From Sporolactobacillus sp. THM7-7 (GTDB taxonomy: Bacteria > Bacillota > Bacilli > Bacillales > Sporolactobacillaceae): 64,000 nucleotides of DNA. A program made the translations under genes and the position numbers. The first letter of the stretch is position 1, and every line of letters begins with the position of its first letter. Below, piece by piece: positions 19,930 to 29,582 of the stretch. The notes below the pieces were generated by a model that saw nothing but the letters and a program-made list of their open reading frames with translations, was not told the DNA's origin and made no database searches. The stretch spans positions 1 through 64,000 of the forward strand of contig NZ_SEMB01000002.1 in NCBI RefSeq assembly GCF_004153225.1, written 5' to 3'.

Positions 19930-20442
19930 TTATTCTTCGTATTCTGACATACTTCGCAAAAAACGGCGAAAGGGGTAATAAATGATTAAAGCAAAAACGC
20001 TGTTTAGAATCAGGGTTGCCGGAAGACGCCATTGCAAAAAGTCCGTAAACGGCTGTCCGGTCACGCCGATCATCGAATAGATGACATAGACGATCAACTG
20101 ATGCAGACAAACGCCAGCCATTGACAGCAGAACAGTCGTCACAACGTTCATATTGAATAAGCGGGAAAGCGAAGCGATCAGATAAACCGTCAGCCCGAGG
20201 CTGAAAGCATAAACACCGATGACCGACGTATAATTCAAGTCGACGAGAAATCCGAACAGTATCCCGTACTGAACACCGGAACGGGGACCCGCGAAGAAAG
20301 CGATCATCAATATCGCAACAAGCAAAAAATTAGGCACCATTTGCACATGGTTCCAAATCCGCTGCACCGGGATTTGCATCATAACCGTTCCCTGGAAAAT
20401 GAAAATCAGAAAGAGGAAAAGAAACAGTTTCAGCTGCTTCAC
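19930..20442 (-). CDS. mreD: Rod shape-determining protein MreD
   Basis: A 170-residue membrane protein with five predicted helices, beginning MKQLKLFLFLFLIFIFQ. It includes the family feature GILFGFLVDLNYTSVIGVYAF. It is part of the elongasome with MreB, MreC and RodA. It overlaps mreC by 4 nt. Confidence 0.93.
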   Translation of the reverse strand: MKQLKLFLFLFLIFIFQGTVMMQIPVQRIWNHVQMVPNFLLVAILMIAFFAGPRSGVQYGILFGFLVDLNYTSVIGVYAFSLGLTVYLIASLSRLFNMNVVTTVLLSMAGVCLHQLIVYVIYSMIGVTGQPFTDFLQWRLPATLILNSVFALIIYYPFRRFLRSMSEYEE

Positions 20443-21305
20443 TGGCCTTCTCCCCCAGTGTCGGATGTTCTCGCTTTCCGATCCACGATAATGACATAAG
20501 TCAGGTCATTTAAATCAACGGCTGGTTTTAACTCAGCCGATTTCGTCAATCCGTACTGATCGGTTGAAACGGCGGTCACTTTGCCGATGGGAAGGCCGCT
20601 CGGGAATTTCCCGGTATATCCGGATGTCGTCACCATCTGCCCCTTTTTGACTTTGGACTTTATAGGGATTTTCTGAAATAAAAGAACCCCTTTTTTCTCA
20701 TCGTATCCTTCGATCATGCCGTAAGTCCGCGTATCCTGTATGATAGCGGAAATCTGATTAACATTGCGGCTGTCGGAGATTAAAGACACTTCGCTCGTGA
20801 ATTTTCCCACTTTGCCGATCTTGCCGATCAGTCCTTTCGGTGTGATGACCGGCATTCCGGACTGGATCCCGTCATTCTCGCCTTTGTCTACCGTTACGAT
20901 CTGATTCCATCGATCATAGGAACGGGCGATGACCATCGCCGTATGCTTTTGATACTCTGAAAGATCCGCATCATTTTGCAAATCCAGCTGTTTTCGGAGC
21001 TCATTATATTTATGTGTCAGATCGCGGTTTTCCTGAGCTACTCTGGCATAATTCGCCAGATTTTCTTTTAACTGTTTATTTTCCTGATAAGCATTTGCCA
21101 TGTCATGGACATTTCCAAAGAAACCCGCTGCATATTGAGCGGGCCTCTGCAATAAGTATTGAAACCATCCTGTCGTGTCCCGGACGAATTGTTCCGGCCA
21201 CGTTGATTTTCTGTCCTGATTCAGCGAAAAACTAATCAACACGACTAAGACGATAAGACTAGTCAGAAGAACGATTAATTTTTTATTCGAAAAAAATGAA
21301 GGCAT
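20439..21305 (-). CDS. mreC: Cell shape-determining protein MreC
   Basis: A 288-residue bitopic protein: cytosolic stub, one helix (KLIVLLTSLIVLVVLISFSL, about residues 8-27), a periplasm-facing coiled coil (about 65-105, NAYQENKQLKENLANY onward) and tandem beta barrels (VITPKGLIGKIGKVG, GMVTTSGYTGKFPSGLPIG-type block). The ATG at 21305 with CAGGTG is preferred; a longer in-frame reading adds 42 residues that do not resemble MreC. A 295-bp gap separates it from mreB, so mreCD may have a separate promoter. Confidence 0.95.
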   Translation of the reverse strand: MPSFFSNKKLIVLLTSLIVLVVLISFSLNQDRKSTWPEQFVRDTTGWFQYLLQRPAQYAAGFFGNVHDMANAYQENKQLKENLANYARVAQENRDLTHKYNELRKQLDLQNDADLSEYQKHTAMVIARSYDRWNQIVTVDKGENDGIQSGMPVITPKGLIGKIGKVGKFTSEVSLISDSRNVNQISAIIQDTRTYGMIEGYDEKKGVLLFQKIPIKSKVKKGQMVTTSGYTGKFPSGLPIGKVTAVSTDQYGLTKSAELKPAVDLNDLTYVIIVDRKARTSDTGGEGQ

Positions 21306-21526
21306 TAAAGACACCTGCTTTGTCTGGTCACATAGGCCGCCCGTGTTTCCGATAAAGCGCCAAAATACCGACCCGGCCAGGCCGCCGGTTCGATGCCTGA
21401 CCCGACAGTGTCTGTGATCGGTATGGAACATAACCTGGGAAATCCGGAAAAGGCCGCCGCTCTTTTAGACACGCATTTTCATTCATCCTGTACTGTGGAA
21501 AGTATAAAATATAATGTAGTACGGTA

Positions 21527-21579
21527 TAAGAAAAACCAGGGCTGAACCGGCGTCAGAGACTTGGCCTCGCCCAGTTTTT
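21527..21579 (-). terminator. Putative terminator after mreB
   Basis: Arms AAAAACCAGGGC and GCCCAGTTTTT pair around a long loop that contains a second possible helix; the minus strand ends GGTTTTTCTT. Its AGAAAAACCAGG start is like the elements at 40058 and 45980. Confidence 0.5.
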
Positions 21580-21600
21580 CTTCATTTACTTTCTGTTTAA

Positions 21601-22644
21601 CTACTTTCTGCTTAACGATGCCCCGATTTTCGGTCTGGATCGGAACAGATGCAGATTCTCAAGGGAACGCCCCGTGCCGATCGCCACGCAGTCGAGCGGG
21701 TTCTCGGCGACGATGACCGGCATTTTCGTCTCATCGCTCAGCACGCGGTCCAGATTGTTCAGCAGCGCCCCCCCTCCGGTCAGCACAATGCCGCGGTCCA
21801 TGATGTCGGCGGCCAGCTCCGGCGGCGTGTTCTCCAACGTGACTTTGACCGCCTCAATGATCTGATTGACCGTATCGCTCAATGCCGACGCCACTTCTTT
21901 ACCCGTGATCTCAATCGTCTTCGGGAGACCGGTCAGAAGATCCCGCCCCCGGATTTCCATGGACGCTTCTTCGAACTCCTTGTCCTGGCCTGCAGAACCG
22001 ATTTCGAGTTTGAGCGTTTCCGCCGTCCGTTCGCCGATCATTAAATTATACGTTTTCTTCACATATTGAATAATGTCTTCGTCCATATCGTCTCCGGCAA
22101 TCCGGATCGAGCGGCTCGTGACAATGCCGCCCAATGAGATAATTGCCACTTCGGTTGTCCCGCCCCCGATGTCAACGACCATACTTCCGGTCGGTTCCCA
22201 AACCGGCAGATCGGCTCCGACAGCCGCGGCGAACGGTTCCTCAATCGTGTAGGCCTCGCGTGCGCCGGCCTGCTTCGTCGCGTCTTCCACGGCGCGTTTT
22301 TCTACAGCCGTAATACCGGAAGGGACACAAACCATTACATTAGGCTTGCGCGAGAAAACCGAGCGCTGTTTCTGTGCTTCGTTTATGAAATATTTCATCA
22401 TTGTCGCCGTCGTATCGAAATCGGCAATGACGCCGTCCTTCATCGGCCGTACGGCGACAATGTTACCAGGCGTTCTTCCGATCATATTTTTTGCAGGGTT
22501 CCCGACCGCCTCGATCACGCCCGTATCGGTGTGCAGGGCAACAACGGACGGTTCCCGGACAACGACACCTTTTCCTTTGACATAGACAAGTGTGTTTGCC
22601 GTTCCGAGGTCAATCCCCATATCTCTTGAAAATCCGCCAAACAT
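21601..22644 (-). CDS. mreB: Rod shape-determining actin homologue MreB
   Basis: A 347-residue bacterial actin. Phosphate 1 motif is [15 protein letters not shown] (about residues 11-25), phosphate 2 is [19 protein letters not shown], and the adenosine motif is [15 protein letters not shown]. It polymerises under the membrane to guide lateral wall synthesis. Order radC-mreB-mreC-mreD is as in B. subtilis. An AAGGGAGA site precedes the ATG. Confidence 0.98.
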   Translation of the reverse strand: MFGGFSRDMGIDLGTANTLVYVKGKGVVVREPSVVALHTDTGVIEAVGNPAKNMIGRTPGNIVAVRPMKDGVIADFDTTATMMKYFINEAQKQRSVFSRKPNVMVCVPSGITAVEKRAVEDATKQAGAREAYTIEEPFAAAVGADLPVWEPTGSMVVDIGGGTTEVAIISLGGIVTSRSIRIAGDDMDEDIIQYVKKTYNLMIGERTAETLKLEIGSAGQDKEFEEASMEIRGRDLLTGLPKTIEITGKEVASALSDTVNQIIEAVKVTLENTPPELAADIMDRGIVLTGGGALLNNLDRVLSDETKMPVIVAENPLDCVAIGTGRSLENLHLFRSRPKIGASLSRK

Positions 22645-22717
22645 CTATGTAATCTCCCTTCATGTTGCCAAACTCAATAATTTTAATTATATATTACTTC
22701 CCCATAAAAAAATAGAG

Positions 22718-23404
22718 TCACATGATACCTTTTTGCTTGAGGCTGACAAATTTCTTGTCTCCGATCACAATATGATCGAGTACGTCGACACCGAGAATTT
22801 TTCCGCATGATACCAGTCTTTTCGTGACATCGACATCCTCCCGGCTCGGGGTCGGATCTCCGCTCGGATGATTGTGAAAACAGATAATTGCCGCCGCCGA
22901 ATGGCGGATCGATTCTTTGAAAACCTCCCGGGGATGAACAATCGAGGCGTTCAGGCTGCCGATAAATATCGTTTTCTTATGCAGGACCTGGTTCTTAGTG
23001 TTCAGAAAAAGAACGACAAAATGCTCCTGGGTCAAGGTGCGCATCTCTTCCATCACGTAATTCGCCCCGTCTTCCGGGGAGCGAATCACATAGCGCGACG
23101 CATGACGGCCCCTGGCTAAACGCGTTCCGATCTCAAAGCTGGCTAAAAGCTGCACCGCTTTCGCCGTTCCGATTCCCTTGATTTTTTTCAGCTCTTCCAC
23201 ACTTGCGCCTCGGAGCAGTTCAAGTTTTTCAAAGTGGCTGACAAGCCTGCCGGAAAGCTGAAGCACAGACTCATCCTTTGTGCCTGAACGAAGGATAATC
23301 GCGATGAGTTCCTGATTCGACAAGGCTCCGGCGCCCTCTCGAATCAATCGTTCCCTCGGTCTGTCTCCGCTGGGCACGTCACGAATCATTATGTTTTTTA
23401 CCAT
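22718..23404 (-). CDS. radC: RadC family JAB/MPN protein
   Basis: A 228-residue protein: N-terminal helix-hairpin-helix (LKKIKGIGTAKAVQLLA, about residues 73-89) and a C-terminal JAMM metalloprotease-like fold with HNHPSGDPTPSRED (about 176-189). The ATG at 23404 follows GGGAGGAAAA. The biochemical role is unsettled; the old DNA-repair claim in E. coli was withdrawn. In B. subtilis the upstream neighbour is maf, which is absent here. Confidence 0.95.
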   Translation of the reverse strand: MVKNIMIRDVPSGDRPRERLIREGAGALSNQELIAIILRSGTKDESVLQLSGRLVSHFEKLELLRGASVEELKKIKGIGTAKAVQLLASFEIGTRLARGRHASRYVIRSPEDGANYVMEEMRTLTQEHFVVLFLNTKNQVLHKKTIFIGSLNASIVHPREVFKESIRHSAAAIICFHNHPSGDPTPSREDVDVTKRLVSCGKILGVDVLDHIVIGDKKFVSLKQKGIM

Positions 23405-23621
23405 TGATTTTCCTCCCTGCCGTGTGCACCGAAACCACATGGCAACAAGCACACGAAAAATGTTGTTTAAACTTAACGTAACCTTTTTTCAGATTGTTTG
23501 CAGAGAGGAAAAATCAAAAAAACACAACTTATCAAGGAGCCTTAAACTATTTTCGACGCTTTTATCTCTTTTATGACAATAAATCGCGAAAACGCTGTAA
23601 TTTTTATTTTTTTGAACAAGA

Positions 23622-24653
23622 TCAGGACGGGCTCGTAATGAGCTGCCGGTACAAAACGATCGCTTCCAGCAAAGCCTTCTCATAACTTGCAAAAGATTCA
23701 TCACTCTTTTTTTTCTGCAGAACGCGCGCCTGATCTGCTGCTGCTGCCGTCTGTTCTTTAAACGCGTTCATCTTTTCTTTCATCGCTTGGCTTATGGACT
23801 CTTGACTCGACGGTGCCCAGCTTCCGAGTAATTTGTCTGCTCGTTTTATTGTCTGCGGCGAAAACTGGCCGCCCGCCGCTTCTCCTGAAAGATCGAGCAG
23901 CGCCTGTATTAAAGTCTTGCCCTCGACGGCAAAAGCGGCCGCCCGACCGTTTTCCAATATTTCCGACTGTTCTATTGGATGAATCTCCCAACTCTTCTGA
24001 TACACGGGAAGGCCTTGACGCTTATAATACCCAATCAGCTCCCTCCCCTCTGCCCCCGGACCGGCCGCGCCGATAAAGACTGCGGTCTGGTCTTCTTCCA
24101 CTGTGACGGCTGGAATACCGCGACTCTGAAGATCGGCGGCCGCTCGATCGGCGCTCTGTTTTTCAGTATATACGCCGGCCTGAATGATCGAAACATCCAA
24201 ATTCAGATCCGTGCTTTTCAGTCTCTTTGCCCCGTTCTCGTTTCCGGAAAGAGCCGTTCCCGATTTCCCCGTCCATGTACCGTCCGCTTCGTTCTGACCG
24301 GTAAATACCATCAGAAGCGACAGGCCGATGACCAGTCCAACGACAATGGCCGCAGCTGCCGGAAGCCAGAACAGTTTCGCCGCAAGCGCGGATTCATGAA
24401 GCAGCGAGGGCTTCGATCTCCCTCTTTTTTTTCTTCTTCTGCCGATTCTCGGAAAAGGCAGATTGAAACGATTCGATTTTTCGACAGACGGCTGCTTTTC
24501 GCCGGAAGGTTTTTCGAGACTCGGAAAAGAGGCCTTCCAGTCCAGCTCTTCCTTCTCGGCAGCTGTCTCTTTTCTTGTCCATTCCTCAAGTGTATGCTTT
24601 CTGCCGTTGAAAGTGACGAACACGTCCGGCTTTTTCGGCTTTTTTTGATCCAT
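23622..24653 (-). CDS. spoIIB: SPOR-domain membrane protein, SpoIIB-like
   Basis: A 343-residue protein: charged cytosolic N-terminus (residues 1-90), one transmembrane helix (about 96-119), then a SPOR domain (SIIQAGVYTEKQSADRAAAD, about 157-225) that binds denuded glycan, and a helical tail. B. subtilis SpoIIB (332 aa) has the same architecture and lies between folC/comC and maf/radC, where it helps localise the SpoIIDMP engulfment machinery. The ATG at 24653 follows AAAGGAG. Sequence similarity is low, as is typical, so the name depends on architecture and synteny. Confidence 0.75.
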   Translation of the reverse strand: MDQKKPKKPDVFVTFNGRKHTLEEWTRKETAAEKEELDWKASFPSLEKPSGEKQPSVEKSNRFNLPFPRIGRRRKKRGRSKPSLLHESALAAKLFWLPAAAAIVVGLVIGLSLLMVFTGQNEADGTWTGKSGTALSGNENGAKRLKSTDLNLDVSIIQAGVYTEKQSADRAAADLQSRGIPAVTVEEDQTAVFIGAAGPGAEGRELIGYYKRQGLPVYQKSWEIHPIEQSEILENGRAAAFAVEGKTLIQALLDLSGEAAGGQFSPQTIKRADKLLGSWAPSSQESISQAMKEKMNAFKEQTAAAADQARVLQKKKSDESFASYEKALLEAIVLYRQLITSPS

Positions 24654-24710
24654 TTCGTCTTCTCCTTTCCGGCGAGACTCTTTCCTCGGAAAAATGTTAT
24701 CACGGCTTAA

Positions 24711-24745
24711 ATAAAAATGGACAAGACTTCTGTCGTCTTGTCCAT
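24711..24745. terminator. Terminator after folC
   Basis: Stem ATGGACAAGAC / GTCTTGTCCAT with a 6-nt loop; T-rich on both strands (TTTTTATTT on minus). It ends folC and separates it from the spoIIB-like gene. Confidence 0.85.
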
Positions 24746-24784
24746 AATTTTTTTCGCTATTTTTTTCAACTTTCCCCATCAGTA

Positions 24785-26110
24785 TTATGCATGAGGCATT
24801 TTCATTCTTGATTCGTTTAATAGATAATGGCGGACAGCAGCAATGAAATAAAGGGAGCCGCAGACGAGAAGGACCTCATTCTCTTTCGTTTCCCTGACCA
24901 GATCGTCCAGCGCTTTGTGCCAGTCCGGGCACTCCTTTTTCTGCCTGTGCCCGGATGCTTTAAAAAGCGCGCTGCTCTCCGCGGCGCGCGGATAGTCAAA
25001 AGACGTAAACGTGATGCTGTCGGCGACCGTCTCAATAAGACGAACCATTTTTTCATACTGCTTGTCCTTCAGAGCGGCGTATAAAACGTGTGTTTTCCGG
25101 TTTGAGTAATACCGCTCGACCGTTTGCACGAGGGCTTCTGTGCCTTGAACATTGTGCGCGCCATCGAGAATAATGAGCGGATTCCGGGACACGCGCTCGA
25201 AACGCCCAGGCCACGCCGCCTTTTTCAGCCCGGCTTTTATTTCATTCTCTTCAACTATAATATCGTAATAGCTTTTCAAGTAGTCGACGGCCATCAGAGC
25301 ACAGGCGGCATTTTTGATCTGGTGCTCTCCTTTCATGCCAATAACCAGGTCCGGTTCATGTATGTAGAGCGAGCGAAAACGGAAGTGTTCCCCTTCTTCG
25401 TCGTGATGAAGGGATTCGGCATGAAACTGCCGGCCTAAAACATACAGGTTGGCCTTTTTTTCCTGCGCTTTCTGACGAATAACCGCGAGGGCATCCGGAT
25501 GGCCAGCTGCCGTAATAATGCCGACGCCGTTCTTAATAATTCCCGCTTTCTCCTGCGCAATGCTTGAAATGGTATAGCCCAGCTGCTTCATATGGTCCAT
25601 TCCGACATTGGTAATGATTGAGACGAGGGGATGGATCACATTCGTCGAGTCCAGCCGGCCGCCGAGACCGACTTCATAGATGACGAGATCGCAGACATTC
25701 AGTTTCCCGAAGTAGACAAAGCTCAACATCGTCACCACTTCGAATTCTGTCGGCTCGCCTAAATCCGTCTCCGCCGGGCACGCTTTTGTCAGCGGATAGA
25801 CGACGTTCGCCGCCCGAATCAGATCCTCGTCGCTGATCGGCTGACCGTTGACCATGATCCGTTCATTAAATGACGTGATATAGGGCGAGATAAACGTGCC
25901 GACTTTCAGCCCCGCTTCCTGATAGATGTGGCGCAGAAAACAGACCGTCGATCCCTTGCCGTTCGTCCCCCCGACGTGAACCGCGTGGATTCTGTGTTCG
26001 GGATGATCGATTCTCGCCAGCATCCATTCCATTCTTTTCGTTCCCGGTTTAATCCCGTGCGGAATCAGACCGTGAATCCATGTCAGTGTATCTTCAATCG
26101 TGGTGAACAT
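24785..26110 (-). CDS. folC: Bifunctional folylpolyglutamate/dihydrofolate synthase
   Basis: A 441-residue Mur-ligase-type enzyme adding glutamate to (dihydro)folate. ATP-binding HVGGTNGKGST (about residues 44-54), FISPYITSFNERIMVNG omega-loop region, and the C-terminal LDGAHNVQGTEALV block are present. The ATG at 26110 follows GGAGGT; the longer reading lacks a signal. It lies downstream of valS past a terminator, as in B. subtilis; comC, expected next, is missing. Confidence 0.95.
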   Translation of the reverse strand: MFTTIEDTLTWIHGLIPHGIKPGTKRMEWMLARIDHPEHRIHAVHVGGTNGKGSTVCFLRHIYQEAGLKVGTFISPYITSFNERIMVNGQPISDEDLIRAANVVYPLTKACPAETDLGEPTEFEVVTMLSFVYFGKLNVCDLVIYEVGLGGRLDSTNVIHPLVSIITNVGMDHMKQLGYTISSIAQEKAGIIKNGVGIITAAGHPDALAVIRQKAQEKKANLYVLGRQFHAESLHHDEEGEHFRFRSLYIHEPDLVIGMKGEHQIKNAACALMAVDYLKSYYDIIVEENEIKAGLKKAAWPGRFERVSRNPLIILDGAHNVQGTEALVQTVERYYSNRKTHVLYAALKDKQYEKMVRLIETVADSITFTSFDYPRAAESSALFKASGHRQKKECPDWHKALDDLVRETKENEVLLVCGSLYFIAAVRHYLLNESRMKMPHA

Positions 26111-26164
26111 CGTCAATACCTCCATGTTCGCGTCTTTCTGAAGAAAGTTTTGATAGAATCTATA

Positions 26165-26207
26165 ACTAAATAAACGGTGACGAGACATGATTGTCCGTCA
26201 CCGTTTA
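26165..26207 (-). terminator. Terminator after valS
   Basis: Stem AAACGGTGACG / CGTCACCGTTT, followed on the minus strand by ATTTAGTTAT. It overlaps the region immediately upstream of the folC ribosome-binding site. Confidence 0.75.
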
Positions 26208-26238
26208 TTGTCTGACAGCGGACCGTGTTTGTCCACTG

Positions 26239-28881
26239 TCACGCTTTTAATTCAGCGATTCTTTCTTTGATCTTATCCCGCTTCCGGATATAGTCCCTTT
26301 CTTTTTCACGCTCTTTATTAACGACGGCTTCCGGCGCCTTATTGACAAATCCTTTATTGCTCAATTTCTTCTGTACGCGATCCACTTCAGCGTTCATTTT
26401 GTCAAGCGCCTTGTTCAGCCGGCTGATTTCTTCATCAATGTCAATAAGCCCGGCAAGAGGCAGGAAAACATCTACTCCGGTAACGACGGCGGATACCGCT
26501 TTTTCCGGAGCCGCAAGATCCGTTCCGATTTCGAGTGTCGACGGATTGCAGAAGCGCTCAACGGTCCCCTTGTTTCGCTTGAGAATCCTGTCTTCTTTGT
26601 CGGTCGCCGTCTTGAGCAGCATGGCGATCGGTTTTTTCGGCGCCACATTCATCTCCGAGCGGATGTTGCGGACTGAGCGAATGACGTTTTGCAGCATCTC
26701 CATCTCTTCCTCCGCCGCCGGATCGTTCCATTCGGGGATCTGCTCCGGCCACGCGCTGCGCATGATGGTTTCGCCTTTATGCGGCAGATGCTGCCAAATT
26801 TCTTCGGTGACAAAGGGCATAATCGGATGCAGCATTTTCAGGATTTTGTCGAGAACGTAAGTCAGCACGGATTTGACCTTCTTCTTGCCGGCTTCCTTAT
26901 CGCCATAGAGTGGCAATTTGGCCATTTCAATGTACCAGTCGCAAAAATCGTCCCAGACAAACTGATACAGATAATGGCCGGCCTCGCCGAAATCGTAGCG
27001 CTCATACAGCCTAGTTACTTTTTCAATCGTGGCGTTCAGTCTAGACAGAATCCAGCGATCGGCAGCTGATTTTTCTCCGGACAGATCGATATCGTCCAAT
27101 GTAAAATGGCCGAGATTCATGATGACAAAGCGGGAGGCGTTCCAGATCTTGTTCGCGAAATTCCAGTTAGCCTCGACTTTGCTCCACTGAAAGGTCAGAT
27201 CCTGTCCGGGCGTCGTCCCCGTCGCCAGCGTGTAGCGAAGGGCGTCGGCTCCGTATCGGGCGATGACATCCATCGGGTCGATGCCGTTGCCGAGCGACTT
27301 GCTCATCTTCCGGCCCTGCTCGTCACGGACCAGGCCGTGAATCAGCACGTCATGGAACGGACTTTTCCCGGTGAATGCGGTAGACTGGAACATCATCCGG
27401 GCAACCCAGAAGAAGATGATATCATAACCGGTCACGAGCGCGTTCGTCGGGAAATAGCGTTTGAAATCCGCGGCCTCTTCGTCGGGCCAGCCGAGCGTCG
27501 AAAACGGCCACAGCGCCGAGCTGAACCACGTGTCCAGCACGTCTTCATCCTGCTTCCAGTTTTCGCTGTCTTTCGGCGGTTCCATCCCGACATAAACCGC
27601 CCCGGTCTCTTTATGGTACCAGGCCGGGATCCGGTGGCCCCACCATAATTGACGGGAGATGCACCAGTCGCGTATATTTTCCATCCAATGCCGATAAGTG
27701 CCTTCAAAGCGTTCCGGAATAAAGCGGACTTTGTCATCGGTCTCCTGCATGTTCAGCGATGCTTCGGCGAGCGGCTTCATCTTCACGAACCACTGCGTCG
27801 ATAAATAAGGTTCGACGACCACGCCGGTTCTTTCCGAATGACCGACGGCATGGGTGTGTTCTTCAACGCCGGCCAGCGCGCCGGATTCTTCCAGATCTTT
27901 GACAATCCGCTTTCGGCATTCGTCGCGATCCATGCCCTGATATTTCCCGGCATTTTCGTTCATTTTGCCGCTCTCATCCATGACCAGGATGCGCGGCAGG
28001 CCGTGGCGGTTGCCGACTTCAAAGTCATTCGGGTCATGCGCCGGTGTAATCTTGACCGCCCCGGTCCCGAACGTACGGTCGACGTACCGATCGGCAATAA
28101 TCGGGATTTTTCTTCTGACGAGCGGCAGGATGACCGTTTTGCCGATAAGAGTCTGGTAGCGTTCATCATCCGGATGTACGGCGATGGCCGTGTCGCCAAG
28201 CATAGTTTCCGGACGTGTCGTCGCAATCTGGATGTGCCCTGAACCGTCGGCGAGTGGATAGTTGATGTGCCAAAGATGACCGGGAATTTCTTTATAAATG
28301 ACTTCAATGTCGGACAAGGCTGTCCTCGCCGCCGGATCCCAATTGATAATGTACTCGCCGCGGTAGATCAGACCTTTTTCATAAAGCTTGACAAATACCG
28401 TCCGAACGGCACGCGACAGCCCCTCATCAAGGGTGAAGCGCTCGCGGGAATAGTCGAGAGACAGGCCGAGTTTCGCCCATTGTTTGCGGATAAATGCGGC
28501 GTATTCTTTTTTCCAGTCCCAGGCGACATCAAGAAACTGCTCGCGGCCGAGGTCATAGCGCGATTTGCCTTCCTTTCTCAGCTTGGCCTCTACCTTGGCC
28601 TGGGTCGCGATTCCCGCATGATCCATGCCCGGAAGGTAAAGGGCGTCATATCCCTGCATTCTTTTAAACCGGATCATAAGATCCTGCATCGTCGTGTCCC
28701 AGGCGTGGCCGAGGTGGAGTTTTCCGGTGACATTCGGCGGGGGAATCACAATGGAATAGGGCTTTTTCGCCGGATCTCCATCCGCTTTAAAATAGCCTTT
28801 TTCCCTCCACGTTTTGTACCATTTTTCTTCAGTCCGGCTCGGGTCGTATTTTGTCGCCATCTCTTCCTTTATTTCAGCCAT
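26239..28881 (-). CDS. valS: Valyl-tRNA synthetase
   Basis: An 880-residue class I synthetase. HIGH motif is [15 protein letters not shown] (about residues 47-61); the CP1 editing domain holds [13 protein letters not shown] (about 219-231); KMSKS appears as [14 protein letters not shown] (about 523-536). The anticodon-binding domain follows, then the C-terminal coiled-coil arm typical of ValRS ([18 protein letters not shown] to the end). Expression is controlled by the T-box leader directly upstream. Confidence 0.98.
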   Translation of the reverse strand: MAEIKEEMATKYDPSRTEEKWYKTWREKGYFKADGDPAKKPYSIVIPPPNVTGKLHLGHAWDTTMQDLMIRFKRMQGYDALYLPGMDHAGIATQAKVEAKLRKEGKSRYDLGREQFLDVAWDWKKEYAAFIRKQWAKLGLSLDYSRERFTLDEGLSRAVRTVFVKLYEKGLIYRGEYIINWDPAARTALSDIEVIYKEIPGHLWHINYPLADGSGHIQIATTRPETMLGDTAIAVHPDDERYQTLIGKTVILPLVRRKIPIIADRYVDRTFGTGAVKITPAHDPNDFEVGNRHGLPRILVMDESGKMNENAGKYQGMDRDECRKRIVKDLEESGALAGVEEHTHAVGHSERTGVVVEPYLSTQWFVKMKPLAEASLNMQETDDKVRFIPERFEGTYRHWMENIRDWCISRQLWWGHRIPAWYHKETGAVYVGMEPPKDSENWKQDEDVLDTWFSSALWPFSTLGWPDEEAADFKRYFPTNALVTGYDIIFFWVARMMFQSTAFTGKSPFHDVLIHGLVRDEQGRKMSKSLGNGIDPMDVIARYGADALRYTLATGTTPGQDLTFQWSKVEANWNFANKIWNASRFVIMNLGHFTLDDIDLSGEKSAADRWILSRLNATIEKVTRLYERYDFGEAGHYLYQFVWDDFCDWYIEMAKLPLYGDKEAGKKKVKSVLTYVLDKILKMLHPIMPFVTEEIWQHLPHKGETIMRSAWPEQIPEWNDPAAEEEMEMLQNVIRSVRNIRSEMNVAPKKPIAMLLKTATDKEDRILKRNKGTVERFCNPSTLEIGTDLAAPEKAVSAVVTGVDVFLPLAGLIDIDEEISRLNKALDKMNAEVDRVQKKLSNKGFVNKAPEAVVNKEREKERDYIRKRDKIKERIAELKA

Positions 28882-28913
28882 TCTTGTTCAGCTCCTTTAA
28901 AAAATGACAACGC

Positions 28914-29219
28914 AAAAAGCCCTCTCGTCACAAGGACGAAGAGGGCTCCGTGGTACCACCTTTATTTACGCGTTATTGCTGCGCACACTCATAACGATAA
29001 CGGATGTCCGGGCTCTCTTAATCTCCGGCTTTTCCGGATTTCAGAAAGTCTGCTCGAGGGCTACTTCCACACCGGCAGCTAAAGAAGCCTCGCAGCGTAT
29101 CGACTTCTCTCTCTGGCAGAGGATGTTCGGAAAATGACTCCTCTTATAGCGTAAGGATGTGTACTACTCCCTGTCCTTGCATTTTGCTATTGGGGCAGCA
29201 CATGGAATGTGTGCTGCTT
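28914..29219 (-). promoter_or_regulatory. T-box riboswitch, valine specifier GUA
   Basis: On the minus strand the leader shows, in order: a 5' hairpin (GCAGCACA/TGTGCTGC), the AGTA loop-E motif in GGGAGTAGTACAC, AGAGAG, GCTGCGAGGC, and the specifier context GTGGAA-GTA-GCCC with codon GTA (Val) at 29064-29062. The T-box AAAGGTGGTACCACGG (28948-28963) and a terminator stem GAGCCCTCTTCGTCC / GACGAGAGGGC with TTTTT (28914-28948) follow. Uncharged tRNA-Val would favour the antiterminator and let valS be transcribed. Confidence 0.93.
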
Positions 29220-29226
29220 TTGTTTT

Positions 29227-29256
29227 ATTATATATATTTGCATCGCCGCTCGTCAA
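29227..29256 (-). promoter_or_regulatory. Sigma-A promoter of the valS leader
   Basis: The -35 TTGACG (29251-29256) and -10 TATAAT (29227-29232) have an 18-bp spacer. This places the transcript start near 29220, at the 5' hairpin of the T-box leader. Confidence 0.8.
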
Positions 29257-29354
29257 TGTTTCAGGACGAACGTCCAGACTTTTTCCTCACACGCCCCCGT
29301 CTCCGCTCATAAACTGGGGATAAGATCCGCTATCACGCGAAGGAGGCGACACGT

Positions 29355-29537
29355 TTGTTTAAAAAATACAAATTTCCGCCTGTTTTTAAAAAATGCCGCG
29401 ACGGTCTCGGGGTGATTATTCTGCCGCTGGCCCTTTTTCAACTCATACGGGCGATTTTTATCCCAACTACGTTCGACGTCCTGCTTGCCGCCATTCTTTT
29501 CTTCATCTATGTGGCTTTTCTGAAAAAATGGGTCTAA
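29355..29537 (+). CDS. Small hydrophobic membrane protein, unknown
   Basis: A 60-codon ORF starting at TTG behind a near-consensus AAGGAGGCG. It has a basic N-terminus (MFKKYKFPPVFKKCRDG) and one or two hydrophobic helices (VIILPLALFQLIRAIFI and FDVLLAAILFFIYVAFL), ending KKW. I do not recognise the family. It is on the opposite strand from valS and ysxE and stands alone. The ribosome-binding site and balanced hydrophobic/charged layout argue that it is real. Confidence 0.5.
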   Translation: MFKKYKFPPVFKKCRDGLGVIILPLALFQLIRAIFIPTTFDVLLAAILFFIYVAFLKKWV

Positions 29538-29582
29538 AGAGGCTGTTCGAAACATCTATGATTCACAGGCGGCGTGATCAGG

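Noticed and set aside
19590-19947. Plus-strand ORFs in the minC-mreD gap
   Set aside because: No ribosome-binding site, low-complexity basic translation, and overlap with the minC start.
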